Below, in pieces: positions 8,741-15,767 of a stretch of 64,000 bases of DNA (positions are counted from its first letter, which is position 1; each line of letters begins with the position of its first letter). The stretch is from JAAZGD01 sp034003765. Its GTDB lineage: Bacteria; Bacillota; Clostridia; Peptostreptococcales; Anaerovoracaceae. Under the pieces are notes generated by a model. The model made no database searches and was not told the DNA's origin. It was given only the letters and a program-made list of their open reading frames with translations. The stretch is taken from contig JAVEXZ010000001.1 in NCBI GenBank assembly GCA_034003765.1, positions 1 to 64,000 of the forward strand, given 5' to 3'. The position numbers were made by a program, and so were the translations under genes.

Positions 8741-10033
8741 CTATTCTTCATCAATATATTCAAACTCAAAGTCTTCTATTCGAATAGTGTCCCCTTCTTC
8801 TAGGCCAAGGGCTTTTAAGTCATCTATGCCACCACGTTTGGCAACGTATTGATAGAGGTATCTTAGGGAACCTATATCGCTAAAGTTGGTGGAGTCGAAG
8901 ATTTTCTTTAACTGTGAACCCTTTAGAATATATGTATCCCCATCTTTTGCTGCATAAATTTTCTTGTAATCAGGGTCGATGTCTTCTAGGTCCACATCAA
9001 ATTCAATTATTTCATCTTCTGGTTCTGCTTGGGCTTCTATTTCTTTAAGAGCTTCTACAACTGCAGTAATAAGTTCTTTTACCCCTTCACCAAGAGGTGC
9101 AGACATGGGAAAACATAGTAAGCCCTTCCCTTCTACATGGTTTTTGAACCTTGTGTATTCTGGGCTATCTTCAGGAAGTAAATCCATCTTATTTGCTGCA
9201 ACTATTTGTGGTTTGAGGGCTAGTTGGTGACTATATAGGGAGAGTTCATTGTTGATTTTTTCAAAATCTTCTATGGGGTCTCTTCCTTCGCTTCCTGCTA
9301 TATCCACAATGTGTATTAGGAGCTTGGTTCTTTCGATATGTTTTAAGAACTCGTGGCCAATTCCTGCACCTTGGTGGGCTCCTTCAATTATTCCTGCAAT
9401 ATCAGCCATTACAAAGCTATCATCATACCTTTGGACTACCCCTAGATTAGGGGCAATAGTTGTAAAATGATAGTTTGCAATTTTAGGTTGGGCTTTGGTG
9501 CTCATGCTTAAAAGAGTTGATTTCCCAACGTTGGGAAATCCTACTAGGCCTACATCAGCAATTAATTTTAGTTCAAGGGTAATGCTTCGTTCTTTTGCCG
9601 GTCCACCTGCTTCCCCAAAGTTAGGTGCTTGCCTTGTTGCAGTCTTAAACTTATCGTTGCCTCTGCCACCTCTACCACCTTTTGCGGCAATTAATATGTC
9701 TTCAGGGTCTTTTAGGTCCTTCATCACCCTTCCAGTTTCATTGTCTATGATTAAAGTGCCTGGAGGTACCCTTATTATTAGGTCTTCTCCATCTTTACCA
9801 AAGCACTTTTTTTTCATTCCATTTTGGCCATCTTCGGCTTCGTATTTTCTTCGGTACTTAAAGTCCATTAGGGTTTTCATGTTGTGATCCACTACAAATA
9901 CAACATTGCCACCTTTACCCCCATTGCCACCATCAGGGCCGCCCTCAGGAACATAGGGCTCTCTACGAAAAGATACGCAGCCATTGCCACCTTTTCCTGA
10001 GCGTATTGTAATTTTAGCCTGATCTACAAACAT
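8741..10033 (-). CDS. obgE: GTPase ObgE/CgtA
   Basis: Obg is an essential GTPase of 50S ribosome assembly and stress signalling. The glycine-rich Obg domain (residues 1-158, e.g. GGDGGNGGKGGNVVF-type stretches), the G domain (G1 GFPNVGKST, G3 DIAGIIEGA, G4 NKMD) and the C-terminal OCT domain of Gram-positive Obg (about 355-430) are all visible. Length is 430. It follows rpmA, but an intrinsic-terminator-like hairpin between them suggests that its expression is partly uncoupled from the ribosomal genes. The ATG has a GAGG ribosome site. Confidence 0.96.
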   Translation of the reverse strand: MFVDQAKITIRSGKGGNGCVSFRREPYVPEGGPDGGNGGKGGNVVFVVDHNMKTLMDFKYRRKYEAEDGQNGMKKKCFGKDGEDLIIRVPPGTLIIDNETGRVMKDLKDPEDILIAAKGGRGGRGNDKFKTATRQAPNFGEAGGPAKERSITLELKLIADVGLVGFPNVGKSTLLSMSTKAQPKIANYHFTTIAPNLGVVQRYDDSFVMADIAGIIEGAHQGAGIGHEFLKHIERTKLLIHIVDIAGSEGRDPIEDFEKINNELSLYSHQLALKPQIVAANKMDLLPEDSPEYTRFKNHVEGKGLLCFPMSAPLGEGVKELITAVVEALKEIEAQAEPEDEIIEFDVDLEDIDPDYKKIYAAKDGDTYILKGSQLKKIFDSTNFSDIGSLRYLYQYVAKRGGIDDLKALGLEEGDTIRIEDFEFEYIDEE

Positions 10034-10056
10034 ACTTAACCTCTTTTATCTGATAT

Positions 10057-10080
10057 AAAAAGCCCCTATATGATAGGGGC
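10057..10080 (-). terminator. Hairpin plus U-tract between rpmA and obgE
   Basis: On the minus strand GCCCCTAT-CAT-ATAGGGGC (10080-10062) is followed by TTTTT, 18 bp after the rpmA stop. It looks like a partial terminator that lets the two ribosomal proteins be made in excess over Obg. Confidence 0.8.
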
Positions 10081-10098
10081 CTTCAGTTAGCAACAAAT

Positions 10099-10359
10099 TT
10101 ACGCTTCGTTTTCGTATACGCTTACTTGCTTTCTCTTCTTATCATAACGCTCAAACTTTACAGCTCCGTCAATCTTTGCAAATAAGGTATCATCACTACC
10201 GATGCCAACATTGTTTCCAGGGTGGAACTTAGTCCCTCTCTGTCTTACCAATATGCTGCCGGCTGATACAAACTCTCCGTTTCCTGTTTTAACTCCCAAT
10301 CGTTGCGCCGCACTATCTCGACCATTCTTGGAACTACCTACTCCTTTTTTACTTGCCAT
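10099..10359 (-). CDS. rpmA: 50S ribosomal protein L27, leaderless form
   Basis: L27 reaches the peptidyl transferase centre with its flexible N-terminus. The 86-residue protein begins MASKKGVGSSKNGRDS. In most Firmicutes L27 is made with a short leader (ending ...LQFFASKKG) that is removed by the protease Prp, whose gene normally sits between rplU and rpmA. Here the leader is absent, and rplU and rpmA are only 29 bp apart with no prp gene. The start is fixed by AAGGAGG nine bases before the ATG. Confidence 0.96.
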   Translation of the reverse strand: MASKKGVGSSKNGRDSAAQRLGVKTGNGEFVSAGSILVRQRGTKFHPGNNVGIGSDDTLFAKIDGAVKFERYDKKRKQVSVYENEA

Positions 10360-10388
10360 GGATGAACACCTCCTTCTTTATTGTATTA

Positions 10389-11027
10389 TTATTTACCCAT
10401 TGCCTTTGTAATAACTTCTGTTATTTCAGCAATAGTAGCTTTTTCATTGATTTCAATTTTGTTCTTTGCTGCAAATTCGATGATCTCTGCTTTGCGCATT
10501 CCCTTGAAATTAGGAGCTTCTACTTCTTTAGCAACTTCTTTCTTAGCAGGGGCAGCTTTTGCAGGGGCTTCTTTTGCTGGTGCAGCTTTCTTTGCTGGTG
10601 CAACTTTCTTTGCTGGCTCACTAGCTTTAGGGGCTTCCTTTGCTGGAGTTTCCTTCTTAGCAGGGGCCTCAACCTTTGCTGGAGCACTTGCTTTAGGAGC
10701 TTCTCTCTTTTGCGTGGGTTTTCCATCAAGAGTCAAAATCTCAACCTTTGAAAATGGTTGACGATGTCCCTGTTTCTTTCTGTAATCTTTTTTTGATTTG
10801 TACTTAAAGATTATAACCTTTTCGCCTTTGCCGTTCTCAAGGATCTGTCCTGTTACTGCTGAGTCTAAATAGGGTTGTCCTATGGCTACTTTGTCTCCTT
10901 CTCCAAGGCATAAAACCCTGTCAAATTCCACCTTTTCTCCAACTTCAGCTTTTAGCTTTTCAACGACAATAACGTCGCCTTCTTTTACCCGGTATTGTTT
11001 ACCACCGGTCTCAATTACTGCATACAT
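10389..11027 (-). CDS. rplU: 50S ribosomal protein L21 with long C-terminal extension
   Basis: Residues 1 to about 102 are ordinary L21 (MYAVIETGGKQYRVKEGD ... FSKVEILTLDG). The protein then runs on to 212 residues, twice the usual size. About 70 residues of Lys/Ala/Pro-rich low-complexity linker (APAKKETPAK-like units) lead to a small terminal domain at about 173-212 (FKGMRKAEIIEFAAKNKIEI...TIAEITEVITKAM) that resembles a SAP/HeH or Rho-N type nucleic-acid-binding fold. The frame is open throughout and the stop is directly upstream of rpmA, so this is not a frameshift. The tail would be exposed at the subunit surface; its function is unknown. Confidence 0.93.
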   Translation of the reverse strand: MYAVIETGGKQYRVKEGDVIVVEKLKAEVGEKVEFDRVLCLGEGDKVAIGQPYLDSAVTGQILENGKGEKVIIFKYKSKKDYRKKQGHRQPFSKVEILTLDGKPTQKREAPKASAPAKVEAPAKKETPAKEAPKASEPAKKVAPAKKAAPAKEAPAKAAPAKKEVAKEVEAPNFKGMRKAEIIEFAAKNKIEINEKATIAEITEVITKAMGK

Positions 11028-11111
11028 ATATCTATTTCCTCCTCATACCAGTCTCGCCATTATAGGTAGCCCTAAGGCTTTAGAATAGACCTATATCTGT
11101 GCGGCTTACAA
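11028..11111 (-). promoter_or_regulatory. Candidate rplU leader RNA
   Basis: The 5' UTR can fold a stem TATAGGT (11095-11089) with ACCTATA (11067-11061) enclosing AGCC-TTAG-GGCT. Ribosomal protein L21 leaders are known in Firmicutes, and this structure is in the right place; I cannot confirm the family match. The ribosome site GAGGAGG lies before the ATG. Confidence 0.45.
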
Positions 11112-11117
11112 TCAGAT

Positions 11118-11146
11118 ATAATATCACAGGAGGTAAGTGGTGTCAA
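11118..11146 (-). promoter_or_regulatory. Sigma-A promoter of the rplU operon
   Basis: Perfect TTGACA (11146-11141), a 17-bp spacer and TATTAT (11123-11118) with an upstream TG-rich segment. Predicted transcription start is near 11111. Confidence 0.75.
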
Positions 11147-11178
11147 TGGATTATTCATTGTTAATAGCTTGATACACC

Positions 11179-11445
11179 TCATTTGTATATTTCTTTTTTA
11201 TGACCAATATTAAATATAATAATTTGTATTTGATCATTATTAATATGAGCCAGTAATCTGTAATTACCAATTCTATAGGACCAATATTCTTTGAAAGTAG
11301 TTTTTAAAGCCTTTCCATATTTCTGTGGATTATCAGTATCGACTAAATTCTTTTCTATCCAAGCTAAAATAATAGCTTGTTGGCCTTTGTCTATTTTAGA
11401 TAAACTCTTTATAGCCCTTTTTTCATAGAAAACCCTATATTTCAT
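11179..11445 (-). CDS. RelE/ParE-family toxin
   Basis: The 88-residue protein shows the RelE/ParE layout: MKYRVFYEKRAIKSLSKID at the start, then SYRIGNYRLLAHINNDQIQIIIFNIGHKKEIYK with the basic and aromatic residues typical of ribosome-dependent mRNA interferases (Arg in YRIGNYRLL, His/Lys-Tyr near the end). It begins 1 bp after the antitoxin gene, the usual order. The toxin would cleave mRNA in the ribosomal A site if freed; the exact type (RelE, YoeB or ParE) is not resolved. Confidence 0.85.
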   Translation of the reverse strand: MKYRVFYEKRAIKSLSKIDKGQQAIILAWIEKNLVDTDNPQKYGKALKTTFKEYWSYRIGNYRLLAHINNDQIQIIIFNIGHKKEIYK

Positions 11446-11446
11446 A

Positions 11447-11671
11447 CTATAAACCTAGGATCTTTTTTACTTCACTATGGGTATATAATTCAACATCCCC
11501 ATTTTTAACCCCTTCTTCATACTCTTTTATCATCTTCATATCAATTTCATCTTCAATTTTTTCTTCTAATGTTTGCTTAAACAAAGTGGATAAAGGCATT
11601 CCATATAGTTTGGCATATTCATTAAAAGCTTTTTCTTCATCACTATTTAGTCTTATTGTAATTGTACTCAA
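11447..11671 (-). CDS. RelB/DUF6290-type antitoxin
   Basis: The 74-residue protein begins with a ribbon-helix-helix segment (STITIRLNSDEEKAFNEYAKLYG) and continues into an acidic helix that would wrap the toxin. The start is TTG with GAGGTGA five bases before it. It should repress its own operon by binding the palindromic leader. It forms a toxin-antitoxin pair with the gene at 11179 and lies next to a second pair (MazEF). Confidence 0.83.
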   Translation of the reverse strand: MSTITIRLNSDEEKAFNEYAKLYGMPLSTLFKQTLEEKIEDEIDMKMIKEYEEGVKNGDVELYTHSEVKKILGL

Positions 11672-11675
11672 ATAT

Positions 11676-11695
11676 AATCACCTCTCAGGGTGATT
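11676..11695 (-). promoter_or_regulatory. Inverted repeat covering the antitoxin ribosome site
   Basis: Arms AATCACC and GGTGATT (positions 11676-11682 and 11689-11695) flank a 6-nt loop. The arm nearer the gene contains the Shine-Dalgarno sequence of the relB-like gene, so it could be a DNA operator, an RNA hairpin blocking translation, or both. Confidence 0.5.
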
Positions 11696-11724
11696 GTAAC
11701 ACAATGTAGTACAAAGAGGAAGAT

Positions 11725-12087
11725 TTATTTTAGCAGTGTTTCATATAATGCCGCAAAAATATGTTTACAAGCTTCTAGTTTATCACTAGGGATTTTTTCA
11801 ATATACTTGAATTCTCTGGCCCCTAGGTCAACCATTTTATGCTGATCCATTAATACAGATCCTTGAGTTTCTGTTCTTTCATCTAAGGCCAGGTGTAATG
11901 GGAATCCTTTTTTGTTATTGGTTATAGGCGCTACTGAAACCATGCCATTTAAGAACTTGTTTTGGTCTTTGGGGTTACTCAATATCAAGGCTGGCCTATA
12001 ACCATCTTGTTCATGTCCTAGAGTCGGGGAAAAGTTTAATTTGATAATATCTCCACACTCCAGTTCATCCAGTGCTTCTTTTTTCAT
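11725..12087 (-). CDS. mazF: MazF/PemK-family endoribonuclease toxin
   Basis: The 120-residue protein is a MazF toxin, a sequence-specific ribonuclease acting on single-stranded RNA. GDIIKLNFSPTLGHEQDGYRPALILS is the MazF beta-barrel entry, followed by VSVAPITNNKKGFPLHL and QGSVLMDQHKMVDLGAREF. Arg in GYRPALI and the Thr in PITNN are the usual catalytic positions. It is 50 bp downstream of mazE. Close genomic linkage of two toxin modules between housekeeping genes suggests acquired cargo. Confidence 0.9.
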   Translation of the reverse strand: MKKEALDELECGDIIKLNFSPTLGHEQDGYRPALILSNPKDQNKFLNGMVSVAPITNNKKGFPLHLALDERTETQGSVLMDQHKMVDLGAREFKYIEKIPSDKLEACKHIFAALYETLLK

Positions 12088-12137
12088 GAAAGCTCTTCCT
12101 CTCTAAAGATGGTATTAATGATAGAAATAGGGTTTTA

Positions 12138-12404
12138 TTACCAGACTTCTTTTCCTCTTGGTTTTCCCCAATCAATTGAAACTTTATAATCTTTGGGATC
12201 TCCATTGAAATTTTCAAACAACTTATCTAACTTAGTCATTTCTTTTATAGGCCTTAGGATGATTTGACCATTTTCGATCTTCAGTTCAAATTTGATTTCT
12301 TGATTTTCAATCTCTAAGGACGTGAAATCCAAAGATTTTAATATCTCTTTATTTATTCTTATTCCATGGCTATTACCCCATTTGGCTAATTGCATAACTG
12401 TCAT
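12138..12404 (-). CDS. mazE: MazE/AbrB-type antitoxin
   Basis: The product starts MTVMQLAKWGNSHGIRINKEIL, the swapped-hairpin AbrB-type DNA-binding fold of MazE, followed by an acidic toxin-binding tail. Start at 12404 is chosen because GGAG lies nine bases upstream; in-frame ATGs at 12413 and 12425 give longer products but worse ribosome sites. MazE should neutralise MazF and repress the operon through the long palindrome just upstream. Confidence 0.85.
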   Translation of the reverse strand: MTVMQLAKWGNSHGIRINKEILKSLDFTSLEIENQEIKFELKIENGQIILRPIKEMTKLDKLFENFNGDPKDYKVSIDWGKPRGKEVW

Positions 12405-12457
12405 GATTGTCATCTCCAATCTCAATGAAAAAACATATTCTTCTTGTTTGTTAAGAT

Positions 12458-12489
12458 ACTTATAGTATATCCGCGGATATACTATAAGT
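12458..12489 (-). promoter_or_regulatory. Perfect 32-bp palindrome: probable MazEF operator and promoter
   Basis: Positions 12458-12489 are a perfect inverted repeat centred on CCGCGG (12471-12476). It contains TATACT on the minus strand (12469-12464), usable as a -10 box, about 55 bp before mazE. AbrB-fold antitoxins bind such palindromes, so autorepression here is the natural reading. Confidence 0.75.
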
Positions 12490-12607
12490 CAATCAATCTA
12501 TTGCAATTATTCCCTATTAGCTAGCAAAGACTTATATTGAAAGATTCTTGATTATTATCGAGATTATCTTTGAAAAATTACCAGCTGCTTTGGATATCCA
12601 ACTTGCG

Positions 12608-13708
12608 TTATTCCTGGATTACTCCGTCCTCGTCAACCATTAGTTCATGGATGATATCCTCAACGGTGTCTTTTTTTGCTTTTTCTTTTGCTTCACCCTC
12701 TTTTGCATCAGGCTTAGCTATTTTTGCCAGCATCAGTTCTTCGATTCTGGATAGTATATCTGGGTTATCCATAAGGTAGATCTTTACGTTCTCACGACCT
12801 TGACCAATTTTATTGCCTTCAAAGCTATACCAAGACCCTGATTTTTCAACAATCTTTTCATCTACGGCAGTGTCTAGTAGGTCCCCTTCTCTTGAAATCC
12901 CCATTCCGTACATTATGTCAAACTCAGCCATCTTGAAGGGAGGGGCAACCTTGTTTTTAACTACCTTAACCCGGGTTCTATTACCAACCACAGCTTCTCC
13001 TTGTTTGATGCTTTCGATTCTTCTAACGTCAAGTCTCATAGATGAGTAGAATTTTAGGGCTCTTCCTCCTGATGTTACCTCTGGGCTTCCGAACATAACA
13101 CCAACCTTTTCTCTTAACTGGTTGATGAATACCACAGAAGTATTTGATTTATTTATTGCTCCTGCCAGTTTTCTCAAGGCTTGGGACATTAGCCTTGCCT
13201 GAAGGCCTACGTGGGAATCTCCCATTTCTCCTTGGATCTCAGCCCTTGGTACTAAGGCAGCAACTGAGTCTATTACAACTATGTCAAGGGCTTCACTTCT
13301 AACAAGCATCTCGCAGATTTCTAGGGCCTGCTCTCCTGTGTCTGGTTGAGAAACAACTAGCTTATCGATATTAACTCCAAGATTTCTGGCATATTCTGGA
13401 TCTAGGGCATGTTCTGCATCAATAAAGGCAGCCTTTCCTCCGGTTTTTTGAGCTTCAGCAATCATGTGCAGGGATAGGGTGGTTTTTCCTGATGATTCAG
13501 GGCCAAAGACTTCAATGATTCTGCCTCTGGGTATTCCACCTATTCCTGTAGCTATATCCAAGCTTATAGATCCTGTAGGTATAAAATCAATATTAAGTTT
13601 TGCACCCTCATCCCCCAATAACATTATAGACCCTTGGCCGTATTGCTTTTGTATTTGTTGCATAGCAGATGTTAAGGCTTTTTCTTTATCATCTTTGTTA
13701 ATTGCCAA
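12608..13708 (-). CDS. recA: Recombinase RecA
   Basis: RecA forms ATP-dependent filaments on single-stranded DNA, performs strand exchange and triggers LexA self-cleavage. Walker A GPESSGKTT is at residues 69-77, Walker B DIVVIDSVAAL and loop L1/L2 segments (EIQGEMGDSHVG; FINQLREKVGVMFGSPEVTSGG) follow. The start is a TTG at 13708 (MAINKDDKEK) six bases after GGAGGGG. Longer frames opening at 13759 run through the promoter and SOS box and are rejected. Length is 366 residues with a normal acidic C-terminus. Confidence 0.96.
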   Translation of the reverse strand: MAINKDDKEKALTSAMQQIQKQYGQGSIMLLGDEGAKLNIDFIPTGSISLDIATGIGGIPRGRIIEVFGPESSGKTTLSLHMIAEAQKTGGKAAFIDAEHALDPEYARNLGVNIDKLVVSQPDTGEQALEICEMLVRSEALDIVVIDSVAALVPRAEIQGEMGDSHVGLQARLMSQALRKLAGAINKSNTSVVFINQLREKVGVMFGSPEVTSGGRALKFYSSMRLDVRRIESIKQGEAVVGNRTRVKVVKNKVAPPFKMAEFDIMYGMGISREGDLLDTAVDEKIVEKSGSWYSFEGNKIGQGRENVKIYLMDNPDILSRIEELMLAKIAKPDAKEGEAKEKAKKDTVEDIIHELMVDEDGVIQE

Positions 13709-13729
13709 TTGATTCCCCTCCTCTAATAA

Positions 13730-13741
13730 GAACATACGTTC
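13730..13741 (-). promoter_or_regulatory. LexA (SOS) box of recA
   Basis: The perfect palindrome GAACATACGTTC matches the Gram-positive LexA/DinR consensus GAAC-N4-GTTC. It overlaps the predicted transcription start, where LexA would block recA transcription until DNA damage. Confidence 0.85.
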
Positions 13742-13747
13742 ACAGTA

Positions 13748-13776
13748 ATCATACTCCAAGTAAAACCCAAGGTCAA
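13748..13776 (-). promoter_or_regulatory. Sigma-A promoter of recA
   Basis: TTGACC (13776-13771), a 17-bp spacer and TATGAT (13753-13748) on the minus strand, directly upstream of the SOS box. Confidence 0.75.
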
Positions 13777-13827
13777 GTATAATTTAATTGGTAATATATG
13801 TCATAATATACCATGAATATTCTTATG

Positions 13828-15066
13828 TCAATTGGAATCTATGATTTTGTTTATGAAGTCTAACATTGCAAGAACTGTATAATTCCTATTCCATGTGCGA
13901 TTAACGTTCCTTGTCCGTATTTCTTTGTGGAGAGTTTCTCCCTTATATGTAAGAGCAAAATGAACTAGGCCCACAGGTTTTTCTTCGCTGCCCCCATCTG
14001 GACCTGCCACACCAGTTACTGATATACATAGTTGGGACCCACTAACATTCCTTAGGCCTTGGGCCATTTCTATGGCAGTCTCTTTGCTTACAGCTCCGTA
14101 TGTATTTATGGTTGCCTCTTTGACCCCTAATTCTTCGATTTTAGCCCTGTTACTGTAGGTGACTATACCACGGTCAAAAACAGCGGATATGCCCGGGATT
14201 TCAGTGATTTTGCCTGCAAAGAGGCCTCCTGTACAAGACTCTGCGCAAGAAATAGTTATCTTATTTTTTAATAATTTTTTCCCAACTACTTCTACCAGTT
14301 CTTCGTTTTCTGTGCTATATATATATTCCCCTATAAGGGCCTTCATTTTCAAGATCATTTCTTCAGTTGCAGCTTTAGCTTCCTCCATAGTGTCTCTTTT
14401 TGAAGCAATTCTGATGGCAGTTTCCCCTTCCTTGGCATAGGTGGCCACGGTGGGATCATTTTGTCCATTAATTATTGACAAAAGAGATGTCTCTGCTTGG
14501 GATTCACCTATTCCAAATGTTCTTATCATGCGGTGGTAAATAATTCCTGGGGATTTTATCCTTAAAAAAGGAAAAGCCTGTTTTTGGAACATGGATTTCA
14601 TTTCTCTTGGAGGGCCAGGCAAGCAAATAATTGTTCGCCCATTTTCTTCTAAGGCAAAGCCTGGGGCAGTTCCTTCAAGGTTTTCAAAAATTGTAGCCCT
14701 AGATGGGAGCCAGGCTTGTTTTTTATTGTTTTCAGTCATGTTCCTCCCCATCCTATTAAAGGCTTCTTCAATTCTATCCATGGAGGGTTGATGAAGAACC
14801 AGGGTGTCATGCATGACTTCTGCTACTACTTCTTTGGTTAGGTCGTCTTGGGTAGGTCCAAGGCCCCCTGTAGTTATAATTAGGGAGGATTCTTTTAAGG
14901 CGATTTCCAAGACTTCTTTTAGTCGTTGGGGATTATCTCCCACGGAATGATGAAATAAAACATCCACCCCTAGAAGGTTTAATTGGTCTGATAGGTATAC
15001 TGTATTGGTATTAACGATTTGTCCGAATAAAAGCTCGGTACCTACGCTGATTATTGCTGATTTCAT
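13828..15066 (-). CDS. cinA: CinA: competence/damage-inducible protein
   Basis: The 412-residue protein has the N-terminal MoaB-like (COG1058) domain (AIISVGTELLFGQIVNTN, TTGGLGPTQDD) and a C-terminal PncC-type nicotinamide-nucleotide amidase domain from about residue 260 (SCAESCTGGLFAGKITEIPG, VTGVAGPDGGSEEKPVGLV). It probably recycles pyridine nucleotides by hydrolysing NMN or ADP-ribose. It sits upstream of recA, the classic arrangement, but the recA promoter lies between them. GGGG four bases before the ATG gives the start. Confidence 0.94.
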   Translation of the reverse strand: MKSAIISVGTELLFGQIVNTNTVYLSDQLNLLGVDVLFHHSVGDNPQRLKEVLEIALKESSLIITTGGLGPTQDDLTKEVVAEVMHDTLVLHQPSMDRIEEAFNRMGRNMTENNKKQAWLPSRATIFENLEGTAPGFALEENGRTIICLPGPPREMKSMFQKQAFPFLRIKSPGIIYHRMIRTFGIGESQAETSLLSIINGQNDPTVATYAKEGETAIRIASKRDTMEEAKAATEEMILKMKALIGEYIYSTENEELVEVVGKKLLKNKITISCAESCTGGLFAGKITEIPGISAVFDRGIVTYSNRAKIEELGVKEATINTYGAVSKETAIEMAQGLRNVSGSQLCISVTGVAGPDGGSEEKPVGLVHFALTYKGETLHKEIRTRNVNRTWNRNYTVLAMLDFINKIIDSN

Positions 15067-15159
15067 TTGTCCCCTTACTCTCTTTCTTTTAGGATAGTGC
15101 TTGAAAGATATATATATGTTTTCTCAAACTGATCTATAAAAATGTTCTTGGGAGATCTT

Positions 15160-15297
15160 CTTATTTTGCAGGATATATGCTAGTCCTGAGTAAACAGTCA
15201 TTACTAGTGCAGCCTAAATGTTACTGACTGAAGACACCCTTATTTTGCAGGATATATTCTACTCCTGAGTAAACCGTCATTACTAGTGAAGCCCAAA
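15160..15297 (-). repeat. Duplicated 3' end of pgsA
   Basis: The 59-bp segment 15239-15297 inside the pgsA C-terminal coding region recurs at 15160-15218 with five mismatches, offset 79 bp, immediately downstream of the pgsA stop. The copy still has an open frame that would read VMTVYSG and YILQNK, so it is a partial gene duplication rather than a terminator. Confidence 0.85.
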
Positions 15298-15748
15298 GGA
15301 ATAAGTATGAGGCAGTAGTCCAAAATGCCCATGGAATTAGCCCTATAAGTAGGAGCATGGGAACTGCTATCATTTGTAGCACTGTCTTTATTTTGCCACT
15401 CATTCCTGCAGCCACTACTATTCCTTCTGATGCTGCCACTGTTCTCATTCCACCAACTATAAACTCTCTTGATAGGATAACTATTAACATCCAAGCAGGT
15501 ATTAGACCGTTTTCAACCATACAGCAAAAGGCTGAATAGACTAAAATTTTGTCGGCTAGAGGGTCCATTATCTTTCCAAAGTTGGTTATCATCTTGTATT
15601 TACGGGCTATTTGTCCGTCAACCATGTCTGTTAGGGCTGCTAGGACAAATATTATAAAGGCAGGCAAGGTATAGCCCATCATATAGAGAACTATAAAAAA
15701 TGGCACCATTATAATCCTTGCTATGGTTAACTTATTTGGTAGATTCAT
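15221..15748 (-). CDS. pgsA: CDP-diacylglycerol--glycerol-3-phosphate 3-phosphatidyltransferase
   Basis: PgsA makes phosphatidylglycerophosphate, the committed step to anionic phospholipids. The CDP-alcohol phosphatidyltransferase signature is complete: DMVDGQIARKYKMITNFGK then MDPLADK. Four to five hydrophobic helices are seen over 175 residues. The ATG has AGGAGG ten bases upstream. It lies 19 bp after rimO in the ftsK-rimO-pgsA-cinA run. Its 3' end is partly duplicated downstream. Confidence 0.95.
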   Translation of the reverse strand: MNLPNKLTIARIIMVPFFIVLYMMGYTLPAFIIFVLAALTDMVDGQIARKYKMITNFGKIMDPLADKILVYSAFCCMVENGLIPAWMLIVILSREFIVGGMRTVAASEGIVVAAGMSGKIKTVLQMIAVPMLLLIGLIPWAFWTTASYLFLWASLVMTVYSGVEYILQNKGVFSQ

Positions 15749-15767
15749 CCTCTTATCCTCCTGTTTT

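Noticed and set aside
10353..10761. Two plus-strand open frames, rich in Cys/Phe or Ala/Gly, opposite rplU
   Set aside because: They are antisense readings of the Lys/Ala/Pro repeats of the L21 tail; open because of biased composition, with no start signals.
13709..13759. N-terminal extension of RecA
   Set aside because: It would be translated from DNA that contains the -10 box and LexA site; the TTG at 13708 has the ribosome site.
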